A stretch of 64,000 nucleotides of DNA. Origin: Leptospirales bacterium. Lineage in GTDB: Bacteria; Spirochaetota; Leptospiria; Leptospirales; Leptonemataceae. How positions within the stretch are numbered: the stretch's first letter is position 1; the number at the start of each line of letters is the position of its first letter. The position numbers and the translations under genes are program-made. Below the pieces are notes generated by a model. That model was not told the origin of the DNA, searched no databases, and saw only the letters and a program-made list of their open reading frames with translations. Positions 16,819 through 25,921 of the stretch are shown piece by piece. The stretch is from assembly GCA_019694655.1 (NCBI GenBank), contig JAIBBN010000014.1, forward strand, positions 21,062 to 85,061, in the 5' to 3' direction.

Positions 16819-17985
16819 TTACTGACCCGGCGGCAGCTCGGGCAGCGCCGCCAGCAACTCATTAACGTCCGCGTCGCTATGGCCGGCCTGTACGCATACG
16901 CGCAAGCGACTGCTGCCGCGCGGCACAGTAGGCGGCCGAATGGCGCGCACATCAAGGCCGGCTGCTTGCAGGCTCCGGGCAATCGCAAGGCTGCGCTCTT
17001 CGTCGCCAATGATCAGCGGAACAATTTGTGTATCACTTTTTCCGCAATTGTAGCCGCGCTGACGCGCGCCAGCGCGCAGTCGATCGGCAAGACCTTGCAG
17101 GCGACGACGTTGGAGATCGCATTCTTCACTTTCCAGATAGCGGATGACCTTTGCCATCAGCCGCGCCAGCAACGGCGGCTGCGCGGTACTGAATACAAAA
17201 CTGCGCGCTTTGTTGGTCAGCCACGCCTTCAGCTCCAGGGGTCCGGAAACGAAGGCGCCCATCAAGCCCGGCGCCTTGCCGCAGGGCGTAACCACGACGG
17301 CAAGCTCCGAAATCAGACCGCATTCGGAAGCCAGGCCGGCGCCGCTCTTGCCGCGCAAGCCGACGGCGTGGGCCTCATCCAGCAAGAGCAGCGCATCATA
17401 CTTTGCCGCAAGATTGCAGAGCGCAGGCAATTGTGGACGGTCGCCGTCCATGCTGAAAATCGATTCAGTCATGATCCAGGCCCGCCCCCGACTCCGACGC
17501 CGCGCCAGCTTAGCCTGCAGATCATCGAGGTCGTTGTGTTCAAAATAGATGCGCTCGGCGCCGGCCAGGCGTACGCCATCCAGAATTGAGGCATGACAGA
17601 GGCGATCGACAAAGCACTGGTCGCGCGCCCCGCACAGCGCGGAAATGGCGCCAACGTTGGCCCCGTAGCCGGTGTGAAAAAAGAGCGCCGCTTCCGACCC
17701 GCTCCACGCCGCAAATTGCGCTTCCAGTTCCTCAAATTCGCTGTAGTGGCCGCGAATCAAGCGCGAGCCGGTGCTGCCGACAAAGTTGCTTTCATCTTCC
17801 AGAACGGTTTGACGCAGCCACTGCTGGAGTTTTCCGCTGCTGTTCAACGAGAGATAGTCGTTCGATGAGAAATCGAGCCGTCCCTGGTGGACGTGCAATT
17901 GACGCAGCAGCAATTTTGACTCAAGGCTGTGCAACTCGGCCTGCAATTGCCGTCGCCACTCCAGCAAAGCGCGTGATGCGGACAT
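16819..17985 (-). CDS. bioF: 8-amino-7-oxononanoate synthase (biotin synthesis)
   Basis: A 388-residue PLP enzyme of the alpha-oxoamine synthase family, condensing pimeloyl-ACP/CoA with alanine. Visible motifs: SSNDYLSL near the N-terminus, GSTGSRLIRG, HASILDG, the PLP-contacting LLDEAHAVG (Asp203), and the Schiff-base lysine Lys237 in TPCGKAPGLMGAF. Length is normal. Other oxoamine synthases (Kbl, HemA, SPT) are close, but the RLIRGHYSEFEELE and DEAHAVG pattern fits BioF best. No other bio genes are near. It is divergent from the deacetylase gene with 22 bp between starts. Confidence 0.85.
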   Translation of the reverse strand: MSASRALLEWRRQLQAELHSLESKLLLRQLHVHQGRLDFSSNDYLSLNSSGKLQQWLRQTVLEDESNFVGSTGSRLIRGHYSEFEELEAQFAAWSGSEAALFFHTGYGANVGAISALCGARDQCFVDRLCHASILDGVRLAGAERIYFEHNDLDDLQAKLARRRSRGRAWIMTESIFSMDGDRPQLPALCNLAAKYDALLLLDEAHAVGLRGKSGAGLASECGLISELAVVVTPCGKAPGLMGAFVSGPLELKAWLTNKARSFVFSTAQPPLLARLMAKVIRYLESEECDLQRRRLQGLADRLRAGARQRGYNCGKSDTQIVPLIIGDEERSLAIARSLQAAGLDVRAIRPPTVPRGSSRLRVCVQAGHSDADVNELLAALPELPPGQ

Positions 17986-18007
17986 AGATCCAGAGGCAGG
18001 TTAAGCC

Positions 18008-18943
18008 ATGGCAGGTAAAATCGGATTTTTCTACGACGAACTCTTTCTGCAGCATGATACCGGTCCAGGCCATCCGGAAACTGCGCGCCGCCTCTCAGCA
18101 ATCCACGATCGGCTACAGCAACAGAGCTACTTTGGACAACTGGCAATGCTTGCGCCGCGTCGCGCCTCCGTGGAAGAATTGTCGCTCTGTCATGAACCAG
18201 ACTACATCAATGCCGCGCGCCAATTCTGCACTAAGGGCGGCGGTCGACTCGACGCCGATACTGTCGTTAGCGGCGAGTCCTATCGCGCCGCAGAATTGGC
18301 GGCCGGCGCTGGCCTGCAGGCCGCCGATGCAATGCTCTCCGGAACCATCGATCGCGCTTTCTTACTCTTGCGTCCGCCCGGTCACCACTCGCTACGTTCA
18401 AGCTCCATGGGCTTCTGTTTGTTTAACAACATTGCCATTACAGCGCGCTACCTCCGCGAAAAGGGACTGCAGCGCGTAGCAATCATCGACTGGGATGTGC
18501 ATCATGGCAATGGCACAGAGGCTGAATTCTATGAGGACCCTTCCGTGCTCTTCATCAGCACCCACCAGTATCCCTTCTACCCTGGCAGCGGCGCGGCCGA
18601 GGACTGCGGCCGCGGCCCCGGACTCGGCGCCACTTTGAATGTGCCTATGGCCCGCGGCAGCGGCGATGCTGACTTTCGCCAGGCCTTTGGCGAGCAGATA
18701 CTGCCGGCTTTGGACAACTTCGCCCCGGAAGCGCTCCTGATTTCCGCTGGCTTTGATGCACATGAACGCGACCCGCTGGCAGCGCTGGAATTGAAGAGCT
18801 CTTCCTACGAATGGATGACGCACCGTCTGCGGGAGATAGCCGAACGCCATGCAAGGGGACGGATGTTGTCCTTCCTGGAAGGCGGCTACGATCTGCCGGC
18901 CCTGGCCGAAAGCGCCGAAGCCCATTGCGCAGCGCTGCTCTAA
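18008..18943 (+). CDS. Histone-deacetylase-family hydrolase
   Basis: A 311-residue member of the arginase/deacetylase fold (HDAC / acetylpolyamine amidohydrolase / AcuC). Active-site residues are all visible: His126-His127 in RPPGHH, Asp163 and His165 as zinc ligands in IDWDVHHGNG, and the third ligand Asp in SAGFDAHERDPL; LEGGYD closes the site. Bacterial members remove acetyl groups from polyamines, acetyl-lysine or small molecules. The substrate cannot be told from sequence alone. It is followed 7 bp later by an alpha/beta hydrolase gene. Confidence 0.9.
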   Translation: MAGKIGFFYDELFLQHDTGPGHPETARRLSAIHDRLQQQSYFGQLAMLAPRRASVEELSLCHEPDYINAARQFCTKGGGRLDADTVVSGESYRAAELAAGAGLQAADAMLSGTIDRAFLLLRPPGHHSLRSSSMGFCLFNNIAITARYLREKGLQRVAIIDWDVHHGNGTEAEFYEDPSVLFISTHQYPFYPGSGAAEDCGRGPGLGATLNVPMARGSGDADFRQAFGEQILPALDNFAPEALLISAGFDAHERDPLAALELKSSSYEWMTHRLREIAERHARGRMLSFLEGGYDLPALAESAEAHCAALL

Positions 18944-18950
18944 ATTGTTT

Positions 18951-19865
18951 ATGAATGCTAAATTGTTTTCCTCGCTCTGGCGTCCTCTGCCGGGACGCGC
19001 CTTGCTGGCCTGGCGACGCCATCGACATCTGACACGGTTGCGCGACGCTGGCTTTCAATTCCATTTTCACGAGTTTGAAGGCTTGCGCTTTCATGCCATG
19101 CATGGCGGAGATCCGGAAAAACCGGCGCTGGTTCTGTTGCATGGTTTCCTCGATTCCTGCTTGAGCTTTCGCCGTCTGGCGCCGGAGCTTGCCAGGCGAT
19201 ACCACATTATCGCTCCTGATACTCCGGGCTTTGGGCGCAGCTTCCTGCCTGCGATGCGCGACATCTGGCGCATTCCGCTGATGGCCCGGGCCCTCGCAGG
19301 CCTGCTTGTCGATCGACTGCAGCTGCCGGCCTTTACGCTGCTGACGCACAGCCTGGGCGGCCTGGTTGCGGCTCATCTACAATTGTATCTGCAAAGTTGC
19401 AAGCGTCAGGAGTTTGTGAAGGCAGTGCATATGCTGGCCCCGGGCGTGCTGCGCTTGCAGCCAGAAGAACGCGAACGATTGCGGCGCATGGTCTATCCAC
19501 AGACGCGCGCTGAAGTTCGCCAGCTGATTGACGCCTTTTACATCGAATCTGCGCCGCAGCTGCCCGATCTGATTGTCGACGGACTGCTGTGGGACTGGGC
19601 GCGACCAGGCTACGCCTATCTGGCGAGCAACACGATCGAGGAGGAAGAGCGAACTTTCTTGCGTCCTGCGCAACTGGGTCAGCTGCAGGCGCCGCAGCAT
19701 ATCTACTGGTGCGAACGCGAGGCTGTCCTGCCCGCCTGGAATGCTCGCGCCTTGCGAAAGCTTTGCTCTGGGCGCAGAGGATGGCGCTATACAAACATCG
19801 CTGGCAGCGGTCATGCTGCACATCTCGAACATCCGGAGCGCGTACTGGCTGCCTTACGGCTGTAG
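18951..19865 (+). CDS. Alpha/beta hydrolase
   Basis: A 304-residue alpha/beta-hydrolase fold enzyme. The oxyanion region is LLHGFLDS, the nucleophile elbow THSLGG, the acid probably in the EREAVLPAW strand turn, and the histidine in IAGSGHAAHLEHPE. The start at 18951 sits 7 bp after the deacetylase stop, with no clear Shine-Dalgarno sequence, so coupling to the upstream gene is likely. Substrate unknown. Confidence 0.8.
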   Translation: MNAKLFSSLWRPLPGRALLAWRRHRHLTRLRDAGFQFHFHEFEGLRFHAMHGGDPEKPALVLLHGFLDSCLSFRRLAPELARRYHIIAPDTPGFGRSFLPAMRDIWRIPLMARALAGLLVDRLQLPAFTLLTHSLGGLVAAHLQLYLQSCKRQEFVKAVHMLAPGVLRLQPEERERLRRMVYPQTRAEVRQLIDAFYIESAPQLPDLIVDGLLWDWARPGYAYLASNTIEEEERTFLRPAQLGQLQAPQHIYWCEREAVLPAWNARALRKLCSGRRGWRYTNIAGSGHAAHLEHPERVLAALRL

Positions 19866-19912
19866 AGGCTCAATTCCTTGACAGGAATCGCTCCGAGGCC
19901 TGTCGTCGGGCC

Positions 19913-21715
19913 ATGGAGCGAAGGTCGATCCTGACTCAGTACACATGCGGCCCAGGAGCGCTGCACAGCGCACGCCGGCCGGGTAGCATGCTTGCTGCAG
20001 CGCTGGCGGCGCTGATAATCTTCGCGCCTGCTGCAAGCCGCGCCCAGGAGGCGACTGAAAATCCGCTGGCGCCATTGAAGACCGATTCTCCGCGCGACAC
20101 GATGCGCGCCTTCATGGAGTCGATGGACGCATTTCGGCGCGGCCGCAGCAGCGGCGATGGACAGCAGCTTCGGCAGATTCACGCTGCGGTGCGCTGTTTT
20201 GATCCGGCCATCGCCGAGGCCGGCCTCGACAGCGAACAAGCCGAACAGGCGGCCATCGACTTAAAGGAGACCATCGACCGAATTATCGTCGTTCAATACG
20301 ATCGCATTCCGCTCAGCAATCTTGATGGATCGCCCCTCAAGCGCTGGCGTCTGCGAAATACAGAGATCAGCATTGTGCTGATGGAGAGCGGCGATCGGGC
20401 CGGCGAATATCTCTTCAGCGTCGATACCGTGCGGCGCGCCGGCGAATTCTTTGCGCGCACCGAGCATCTGCCCTATTTGCCCGGCAGCGGCGGCGGCGCC
20501 GGATACCGCCGGCCGTGGCTGCAGCGCTACGCCCCCGCCTGGTTGCGCAGCGAGTTTGCTGGAGTCTTCTGGTGGCAGTGGGCGGCGATTATGGCAGCCA
20601 TTCCCGGCGGGCTGCTGCTTCGTCTTCTGGTGCGACTTATGCTTCGTTCTATCCAGGCTTTTGCCTCGCGCAGTCGTTTTCAGTGGGACCACGAATTGGC
20701 CGAGCGCGCTGCAGATCCTGCATCGCTACTGGCGGCCGTTGGCCTTTGGGCGCTTGCCTTGCAATTACTTGGCCTCAGCGGCCTGCCGCATCTGATTCTC
20801 AAGGCGGCGTTGCAGATTGTCGGCTCCATTTCCGTGATCTGGCTGTTCTATCGTGCAACGGACGTCGTCGCTGCCAGCTTGAAACGCGTTGCCGCCGGAA
20901 CGGAGTCAACCCTCGATGATCAGCTTGTGCCGTTGGTCGCGCGCTCCTTGAAAGTCTTCGTGCTGCTGGTCGGCGGACTGGCGGCCATACAAAATCTGGG
21001 CATCAATGTAATGTCTCTGCTGGCGGGCCTGGGCCTAGGCGGGCTTGCATTTGCACTGGCGGCGCGCGATACAGTGGCTAACTTTTTCGGTTCACTGGTA
21101 ATCTTTGTCGATCGTCCCTTTCAACTTGGCGACTGGATTGTAGTGGGCGGTCAAGAGGGTACCGTTGAAGAGATTGGCTTTCGTTCTACACGAATCCGAA
21201 CCTTTTATAATTCTCTGGTTTCCGTTCCCAATTCTGAGATTGCCAACGCCAAGATTGACAACATGGGTCGCCGCGATTATCGACGCACTGTCGCCAAACT
21301 TGGCCTGGTATACGACACCAGCGCGGAACAGATGGAGGCCTTTCTGGAAGGTTGCAAGAATATCATCAAGGCCAATGCGCATACCCGCAAGGATTACTAC
21401 CAGGTCGTGTTTTCGGAGTGGGGCGATAGCGCGCTGGTTGTGATGCTCTACTTTTTTCTGAAGTCGCCGGATTGGTCGCGTGAGCTCTATGAGCGACAGA
21501 ATGTTTATCTTGAAGTCCTGAGGCTGGCACACAGGATCGGCGTCTCCTTTGCTTTCCCCACACAAACCATTCATGTGGAGCAGAGCGATAGGGAGAATCC
21601 AGCTAAAGCGCATACGCCCGAACATCTGCGGACGCTGGCTGCGGAATTTGGACCCGGGGGGAAGCGATCGCGGCCGCAGGGTCAGGGACTCTTCACGCCA
21701 ATCTTTCGCGAATGA
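19913..21715 (+). CDS. MscS-type mechanosensitive channel with extra N-terminal domain
   Basis: About 600 residues from ATG 19913; a second ATG at 19988 gives a better signal peptide (MLAAALAALIIF...ASRA) and may be the true start. A periplasmic domain of about 170 residues precedes four or five membrane helices. The pore helix is GLGLGGLAFALAARDTVANFFGS, the MscS hallmark, followed by the beta domain (DRPFQLGDWIVV, GTVEEIGFRSTRIR) and the alpha/beta vestibule. It should release solutes under hypo-osmotic stress. The inverted repeat GACAGG/CCTGTC at 19880-19904 lies just upstream. Confidence 0.88.
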   Translation: MERRSILTQYTCGPGALHSARRPGSMLAAALAALIIFAPAASRAQEATENPLAPLKTDSPRDTMRAFMESMDAFRRGRSSGDGQQLRQIHAAVRCFDPAIAEAGLDSEQAEQAAIDLKETIDRIIVVQYDRIPLSNLDGSPLKRWRLRNTEISIVLMESGDRAGEYLFSVDTVRRAGEFFARTEHLPYLPGSGGGAGYRRPWLQRYAPAWLRSEFAGVFWWQWAAIMAAIPGGLLLRLLVRLMLRSIQAFASRSRFQWDHELAERAADPASLLAAVGLWALALQLLGLSGLPHLILKAALQIVGSISVIWLFYRATDVVAASLKRVAAGTESTLDDQLVPLVARSLKVFVLLVGGLAAIQNLGINVMSLLAGLGLGGLAFALAARDTVANFFGSLVIFVDRPFQLGDWIVVGGQEGTVEEIGFRSTRIRTFYNSLVSVPNSEIANAKIDNMGRRDYRRTVAKLGLVYDTSAEQMEAFLEGCKNIIKANAHTRKDYYQVVFSEWGDSALVVMLYFFLKSPDWSRELYERQNVYLEVLRLAHRIGVSFAFPTQTIHVEQSDRENPAKAHTPEHLRTLAAEFGPGGKRSRPQGQGLFTPIFRE

Positions 21716-21731
21716 GGACGCCCAGGTGCAA

Positions 21732-22724
21732 TCAGGCGCGCAGCTCGCCAGGGGCCAGATAACCAGCCACATAATCCTGCACGGCATCGGCCAGCGGCGT
21801 AACTGCACCGTTGTAGCCCGTCTGACGCAGCCGATGGATCGGCGCACAGGTGTAGTATTGATACTTGGGACGTAAATAATCCGGCATGTCGACAAATTCA
21901 ATCTGCGGCGGCAACTTCAGCGCCGCAAAGATGGCGCGCGCCAGATCCAGCCAGGTGTTGGCCAGACCGCTGCCGGCATTGAAAACGCCGCTGGCCTTGC
22001 TATCCAGCAGCAGGTGCACGGTCATGCGCGCCGCATCCTTCACGTAGAGGAAATCGCGCATTTGCTCGCCGTCTTTGTACTCCGGCTTGTAGCTCTTGAA
22101 CAGGCGCAATTTGCCGTCGCCCACAATCTGCCGGTAGGCCTTGAGCACCAGCGACATCATCTCTCCCTTGTGGTACTCATTGGGGCCGTAAACATTGAAA
22201 TACTTAATGCCCGCAGCGGATGTTTCAAAGTGAAAGCGACGCATCCACAAATCGAACATTTGTTTGGAATAGCCGTAAGCGTTTAGCGGGCGCAAACGCT
22301 GCAATTCTTCCAGGTTATCCTCGAAGCCGTTTTCGCCCTCGCCGTAGGTGGCGGCGCTGGAGGCGTAGACAAAGCGCACTCCATACATTCGCGCCAGCTC
22401 CGCCATGCGGATGGAGTAGCGATAGTTGTTCTGTATCAGATGACTGGCATCCTTCTCCGTGGTCGCGCTGTTGGCGCCCAGATGTACGATCGCCTTCAGT
22501 CCGTTGAATTCGGGGGCCTGCCCGGGATGCGCCAGTGCGCGCTCGGCCATCGCGAGGAATTCATCCTTCTCAAGGTAGTCGCTGAAGGCAAGCGAGCGCA
22601 GGTTCATCCACTTGTCGCCTACGCCCAGGTGATCGACCAGCAGCAGATTGCGCTCGCCGCGCTCGTTGAGTTGGCGCGCTACGGCGCTGCCGATCAAGCC
22701 TGCCGCTCCTGTTACAATGATCAC
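21732..22724 (-). CDS. hldD: ADP-L-glycero-D-manno-heptose 6-epimerase
   Basis: A 330-residue extended SDR that makes ADP-L-glycero-D-manno-heptose for the LPS inner core. Seen: IVTGAAGLIGSA (NADP-binding, residues 3-14), VDHLGVGDKWMNL, HLGANSATTEKD, SSAATYGEG, catalytic YGYSK, NVYGPNEYHKGEMMS and MRDFLYVKD. This series is specific to HldD, including the 'NEYHKG' segment. It supports a Gram-negative envelope with heptose-containing LPS. It lies convergent with mscS and divergent from parA (120 bp). Confidence 0.92.
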   Translation of the reverse strand: MIIVTGAAGLIGSAVARQLNERGERNLLLVDHLGVGDKWMNLRSLAFSDYLEKDEFLAMAERALAHPGQAPEFNGLKAIVHLGANSATTEKDASHLIQNNYRYSIRMAELARMYGVRFVYASSAATYGEGENGFEDNLEELQRLRPLNAYGYSKQMFDLWMRRFHFETSAAGIKYFNVYGPNEYHKGEMMSLVLKAYRQIVGDGKLRLFKSYKPEYKDGEQMRDFLYVKDAARMTVHLLLDSKASGVFNAGSGLANTWLDLARAIFAALKLPPQIEFVDMPDYLRPKYQYYTCAPIHRLRQTGYNGAVTPLADAVQDYVAGYLAPGELRA

Positions 22725-22844
22725 AAAATGCTCCCGCCGTCGCCGCCAGGCCGGAAAGGCGCAAACCCTGACCTCAAATCAAGCGGCTGAATGGTCGAAT
22801 TTCTAAAGGGGCGCCCTGCCCGAAAACTCAATTCTCGACGGAAC

Positions 22845-23753
22845 ATGGCAAAGATCATCTCGATCATCAACTACAAAGGGGGCGTTGGAAAAACGACGAT
22901 CACCCTGCAGCTGGCCGCCGGACTGGCCGCGCTGCACGAAAAGCGGGTGTTGATGGTCGACCTCGATCCCCAATGTTCCCTTTCGCTCTCCACCGTCGAT
23001 GAGCACTATTGGGCCGATTGGCTGGAACGCAAGGGTTCAGTAATTAATGTAGTCCGTTCCTTTTACGAATCGGAGAAACCGGAGCTGGATCCTTCGTGGA
23101 TCATCGAAAACGCGCTGGATCGCGCCTGGGACAACTTGCCGGGCAATACTCCAGGTCTCGACCTGCTGCCCTCGCACCTGGATTTGCCGGAATACGAGAT
23201 GCGGCTGATGAGCAAGAAGCCTCGTCGCATTGGCAGCATGGAAGAATTCTATCTGGAACGCTACCTCTTGTTGCGCGAAGCGCTGGCGCCGCTGCGCAAG
23301 CGCTACGACTATATCCTCTTTGACTGTCCGCCCAACATTTATCTGGTTTCGGGCAATGCGATCATCGCCTCGGATTATTTTCTGGTGCCCACGATCCCCG
23401 ATTTTATCAGCTGTTACGGCATCCCCTTTATCTTGCAGCATATCAAAAACATGCAGGCTGAGGTTCGCGAGCGCGGCGTGCAGAGCCAGGCGCGCAACCT
23501 TGGCATCGTGCGCAATCGAGTCCGGCAGGCGGGCCAGCATCTGGTTCGGGAGCATGAAGAGCAGGGCCGCAAGTTGCGCGAACAATATGAGGACCTGCTC
23601 TTTGAAGCCATGATCATGGATCGCATCGGCGTTGCCGGCCTGCTGGGGAAGCGAGACAACCTCTATACCAGCAAACAGGAACAGCTGGCGCCAATTCGCC
23701 GCGACTTTAGCGAACTGGTACGCGAAACCCTGCAGCGAATTGGCGATCAATGA
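22845..23753 (+). CDS. ParA/Soj-family ATPase (orphan)
   Basis: A 302-residue deviant-Walker P-loop ATPase: NYKGGVGKTT (signature Lys11, Lys16), switch VDLDPQCSLS, and FDCPPNIYLV. No parB, parS-like site or chemoreceptor/flagellar cluster gene lies next to it, so it may position some other cargo rather than the chromosome. A specific insertion about residues 60-130 distinguishes it from standard Soj. ATG 22845 starts MAKIISIINYKGG, the normal ParA N-terminus; the earlier in-frame codon adds a basic peptide and is less likely. Confidence 0.8.
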   Translation: MAKIISIINYKGGVGKTTITLQLAAGLAALHEKRVLMVDLDPQCSLSLSTVDEHYWADWLERKGSVINVVRSFYESEKPELDPSWIIENALDRAWDNLPGNTPGLDLLPSHLDLPEYEMRLMSKKPRRIGSMEEFYLERYLLLREALAPLRKRYDYILFDCPPNIYLVSGNAIIASDYFLVPTIPDFISCYGIPFILQHIKNMQAEVRERGVQSQARNLGIVRNRVRQAGQHLVREHEEQGRKLREQYEDLLFEAMIMDRIGVAGLLGKRDNLYTSKQEQLAPIRRDFSELVRETLQRIGDQ

Positions 23754-23915
23754 GCGACGCCCGCCGCCGACGGCCGTCGCCTGCCGCAGGGAGGCAATGG
23801 CTGCCCGACCGATCAAAACGGGTCCCGCCGGCCGCACAAAAATTTGGCCCTCCATCCCAGGTTCCGCCCTCCGCCGACCGATAAAGACTATTGACCGCAA
23901 CCGGCGGAGCATGGA

Positions 23916-23939
23916 TGCTCTGAACCGGAAGTTCAGGCA
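23916..23939 (+). promoter_or_regulatory. Stem-loop in the flaA2 leader
   Basis: TGC-T-CTGAAC, loop CGGAA, then GTTCAGGCA forms a nine-pair hairpin with one bulged T, ending 35 nt before the flaA2 ATG. It would sit in the 5' untranslated region and could affect mRNA stability or translation. No promoter is convincing in the 220-bp gap; ACCGATAA at 23877-23884 resembles a FliA -10 but has no matching -35. Confidence 0.4.
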
Positions 23940-23974
23940 TGGAAGTCCTGATGCGGCTATTCGGAGCAAGAACC

Positions 23975-24745
23975 ATGAATATGAAACGGATTGTCATCAT
24001 GGCGCTGATTGCTGCTGTTCCGCTGCTTGCGCAGCAACAGCCCGGCCAGCCCGCCGGCCAACCTGCCGGTCAAAATCCTCCCGGCGGGGCCGGAACGCCG
24101 GCCAGCATTCCGGTCGGCGACACTGCAACGGGGCTTGCGCTTGATACCGTGGAAGACTTCGAGGAAGCGGAAGACTGGCGCGCCAAGGCCACATCGCCAC
24201 TGGGCGATACGCGCGTGCTGAAAATCGTGCAACGCGGCGAAATTCGCGCCACCGATGACGAGAACGCCCGCCCGCCGGCAGAGGAAGCATACTCCATTTA
24301 CCAGAACGCCGCCAGCCCCAACCATATTCTGGGCGTTAAGACTTACTTCAATGATCGCGGCTTTGACCGCGTAGAAGTCTTTCCGCCTCAGGAGTTCATT
24401 GTCCGTGGAAAGGCGCGCCAGTTCAGCATCTGGGTGCTGGGACGCAATTTCCGTCACACGCTATCGATCAAGCTGCGCGACTATCGCGGCCATTTGCATA
24501 CCCTTGATTTTGGCCGACTGGATTTTTTTGGCTGGCGCCGACTGACGGTGACCGTGCCCGGCTGGCTGCCGCAAAGCACTCGCTATTCGCTACTGGATAA
24601 GAACCTGCACTTTGTTAGCCTGTTTGTAACCAGCGACCACCATGAAGTTGGCGGGACGTTCTACTTCTACGTAGACGGACTCAAGACGCTGGTGGACCGT
24701 AGCGAGCAAAGCTATCCAGGATCTGAAATTCTGGACAACTGGTAA
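23975..24745 (+). CDS. flaA2: Flagellar filament sheath protein FlaA2
   Basis: A 256-residue FlaA-family protein (ATG 23975, or 23981 two codons later). A signal peptide (RIVIMALIAAVPLLAQ) leads to a Gln/Gly/Pro-rich linker with GQPAGQ repeats, then the FlaA domain: ILGVKTYFNDRGFDRVEVFPP, ARQFSIWVLGRNFRHTLSIKLRD and FYFYVDGLKTL. FlaA proteins coat the periplasmic flagella of spirochaetes and affect their curvature. The size and the order upstream of a longer FlaA1 match Leptospira. A GGAG precedes the start. The Pro-rich linker is the unusual part. Confidence 0.85.
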   Translation: MNMKRIVIMALIAAVPLLAQQQPGQPAGQPAGQNPPGGAGTPASIPVGDTATGLALDTVEDFEEAEDWRAKATSPLGDTRVLKIVQRGEIRATDDENARPPAEEAYSIYQNAASPNHILGVKTYFNDRGFDRVEVFPPQEFIVRGKARQFSIWVLGRNFRHTLSIKLRDYRGHLHTLDFGRLDFFGWRRLTVTVPGWLPQSTRYSLLDKNLHFVSLFVTSDHHEVGGTFYFYVDGLKTLVDRSEQSYPGSEILDNW

Positions 24746-24781
24746 ACCGACGTAGCAGCTCAGGAACACAGGATACAAGCT

Positions 24782-25831
24782 ATGAATCTCAAAGATGTGT
24801 CAAAGAAATGCGCCCCGCTGGGGCTCAGCGCGGCCCTTGCCGTCGGTCTGGCTATGTTGCATTCGCCGATTGCCGCGGTGGAGACCGCCATTGGCAGCGA
24901 CGTAAGCTCGCACGAACTGCGCGCCATCACCATTGAAAGCTGGGACAAAGACTACAGCAACGGCGGCTACGGTTGGGAAGCAGTGACTAACGTTGATCCG
25001 CGTCCTCAGCCAAATGAAACATATAAAGCGGCGCTGGCCAACCTCAAGATGGAGCGCGAAGTTAAGCTGATTGCCGGCACGCCGCGCGACATTCGCGAGA
25101 ACCAGAACTATCCGCAAGCGCGCGTATTTGGCTTGAAGTTCGCCTTTACATTTCCGGGCAACAACGTAGTGAGCCTGCGGCCGCCCCGCGTTGACCATTA
25201 CATGGTAGAACGCGCTCGTCCCCACCTGAACGAAACCGCGCTGGCCGATAGCAACTACCGGATTCCGTCTTGCTTTCAAGACCAGACGCAATCGCAGTAC
25301 AGCAATCCAAATCGACCGGTCTACGTCGACTGTGTGATCGGCGTGGATATGCCGGGCCAGGTGAAGGCCTTATCAGTCTGGGTCATGGGTCGCGGCAACG
25401 AGTACGAACTGGAAGCCTGGATCGATGACTGGAAGGGCGAGACGCACATCCTGAAGTTTGGATCCGTCGACTTCATTGGCTGGCGTCCGCTGACTGTTTC
25501 GATTCCCAACAGCGTTCCCCAGGGCGTGGACAGCTTTCCGGCAGTAAAGACCCTCGTCTTTCGGCAGTTCAAACTGCGGGCGACGCCGCGCACCAGTCTG
25601 GAGCCGGTGTACATCTTTTTTGACGAACTGCGCGTCCTGACCGATGTTTTCGAGGTCCATTTCGATGGCGCAACCCTTGATTTCGATCGACCGGACTGCG
25701 AGCGCAAGAATCGCCTCTATCGCCTGATACGCGAAAATGCGCGCAATCCAGAGGCCTGGCCTGAGCTTGTGGATTGTTCCAAGGCCCCGGGCCCGGCGCA
25801 AGCCGGCGGCGGCGGCGGAACGACACCGTAA
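24782..25831 (+). CDS. flaA1: Flagellar filament sheath protein FlaA1
   Basis: A 349-residue FlaA-family protein with an N-terminal signal peptide ([20 protein letters not shown]). Shared features with the upstream gene include [44 protein letters not shown] and [16 protein letters not shown]. The C-terminus is a Gly-rich tail. It is exported to the periplasm and forms part of the flagellar sheath with FlaA2. It is 36 bp downstream of flaA2 and ends before a strong intrinsic terminator, so the two genes form one operon. Confidence 0.88.
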   Translation: MNLKDVSKKCAPLGLSAALAVGLAMLHSPIAAVETAIGSDVSSHELRAITIESWDKDYSNGGYGWEAVTNVDPRPQPNETYKAALANLKMEREVKLIAGTPRDIRENQNYPQARVFGLKFAFTFPGNNVVSLRPPRVDHYMVERARPHLNETALADSNYRIPSCFQDQTQSQYSNPNRPVYVDCVIGVDMPGQVKALSVWVMGRGNEYELEAWIDDWKGETHILKFGSVDFIGWRPLTVSIPNSVPQGVDSFPAVKTLVFRQFKLRATPRTSLEPVYIFFDELRVLTDVFEVHFDGATLDFDRPDCERKNRLYRLIRENARNPEAWPELVDCSKAPGPAQAGGGGGTTP

Positions 25832-25853
25832 GCCAGAGGCGGCGCTACGGACG

Positions 25854-25889
25854 AAGAAAGGCTGGCCGCAACGCCAGCCTTTCTTTTTT
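25854..25889 (+). terminator. Intrinsic terminator of the flaA operon
   Basis: A perfect 13-bp stem (AAGAAAGGCTGGC at 25854-25866 and its complement at 25873-25885) with a CGCAAC loop, followed by a T run to 25889. Its stem ends 36 bp before the convergent acyltransferase stop codon, so it may act on both strands. Confidence 0.93.
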
Positions 25890-25921
25890 GCCTGCCTGTC
25901 CTGACGCGCAGTCGACGAAGC

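Noticed and set aside
23877..23884. FliA (sigma-28) promoter before flaA2
   Set aside because: ACCGATAA matches 7 of 8 bases of a -10 but no TAAA-like -35 lies at the right distance.
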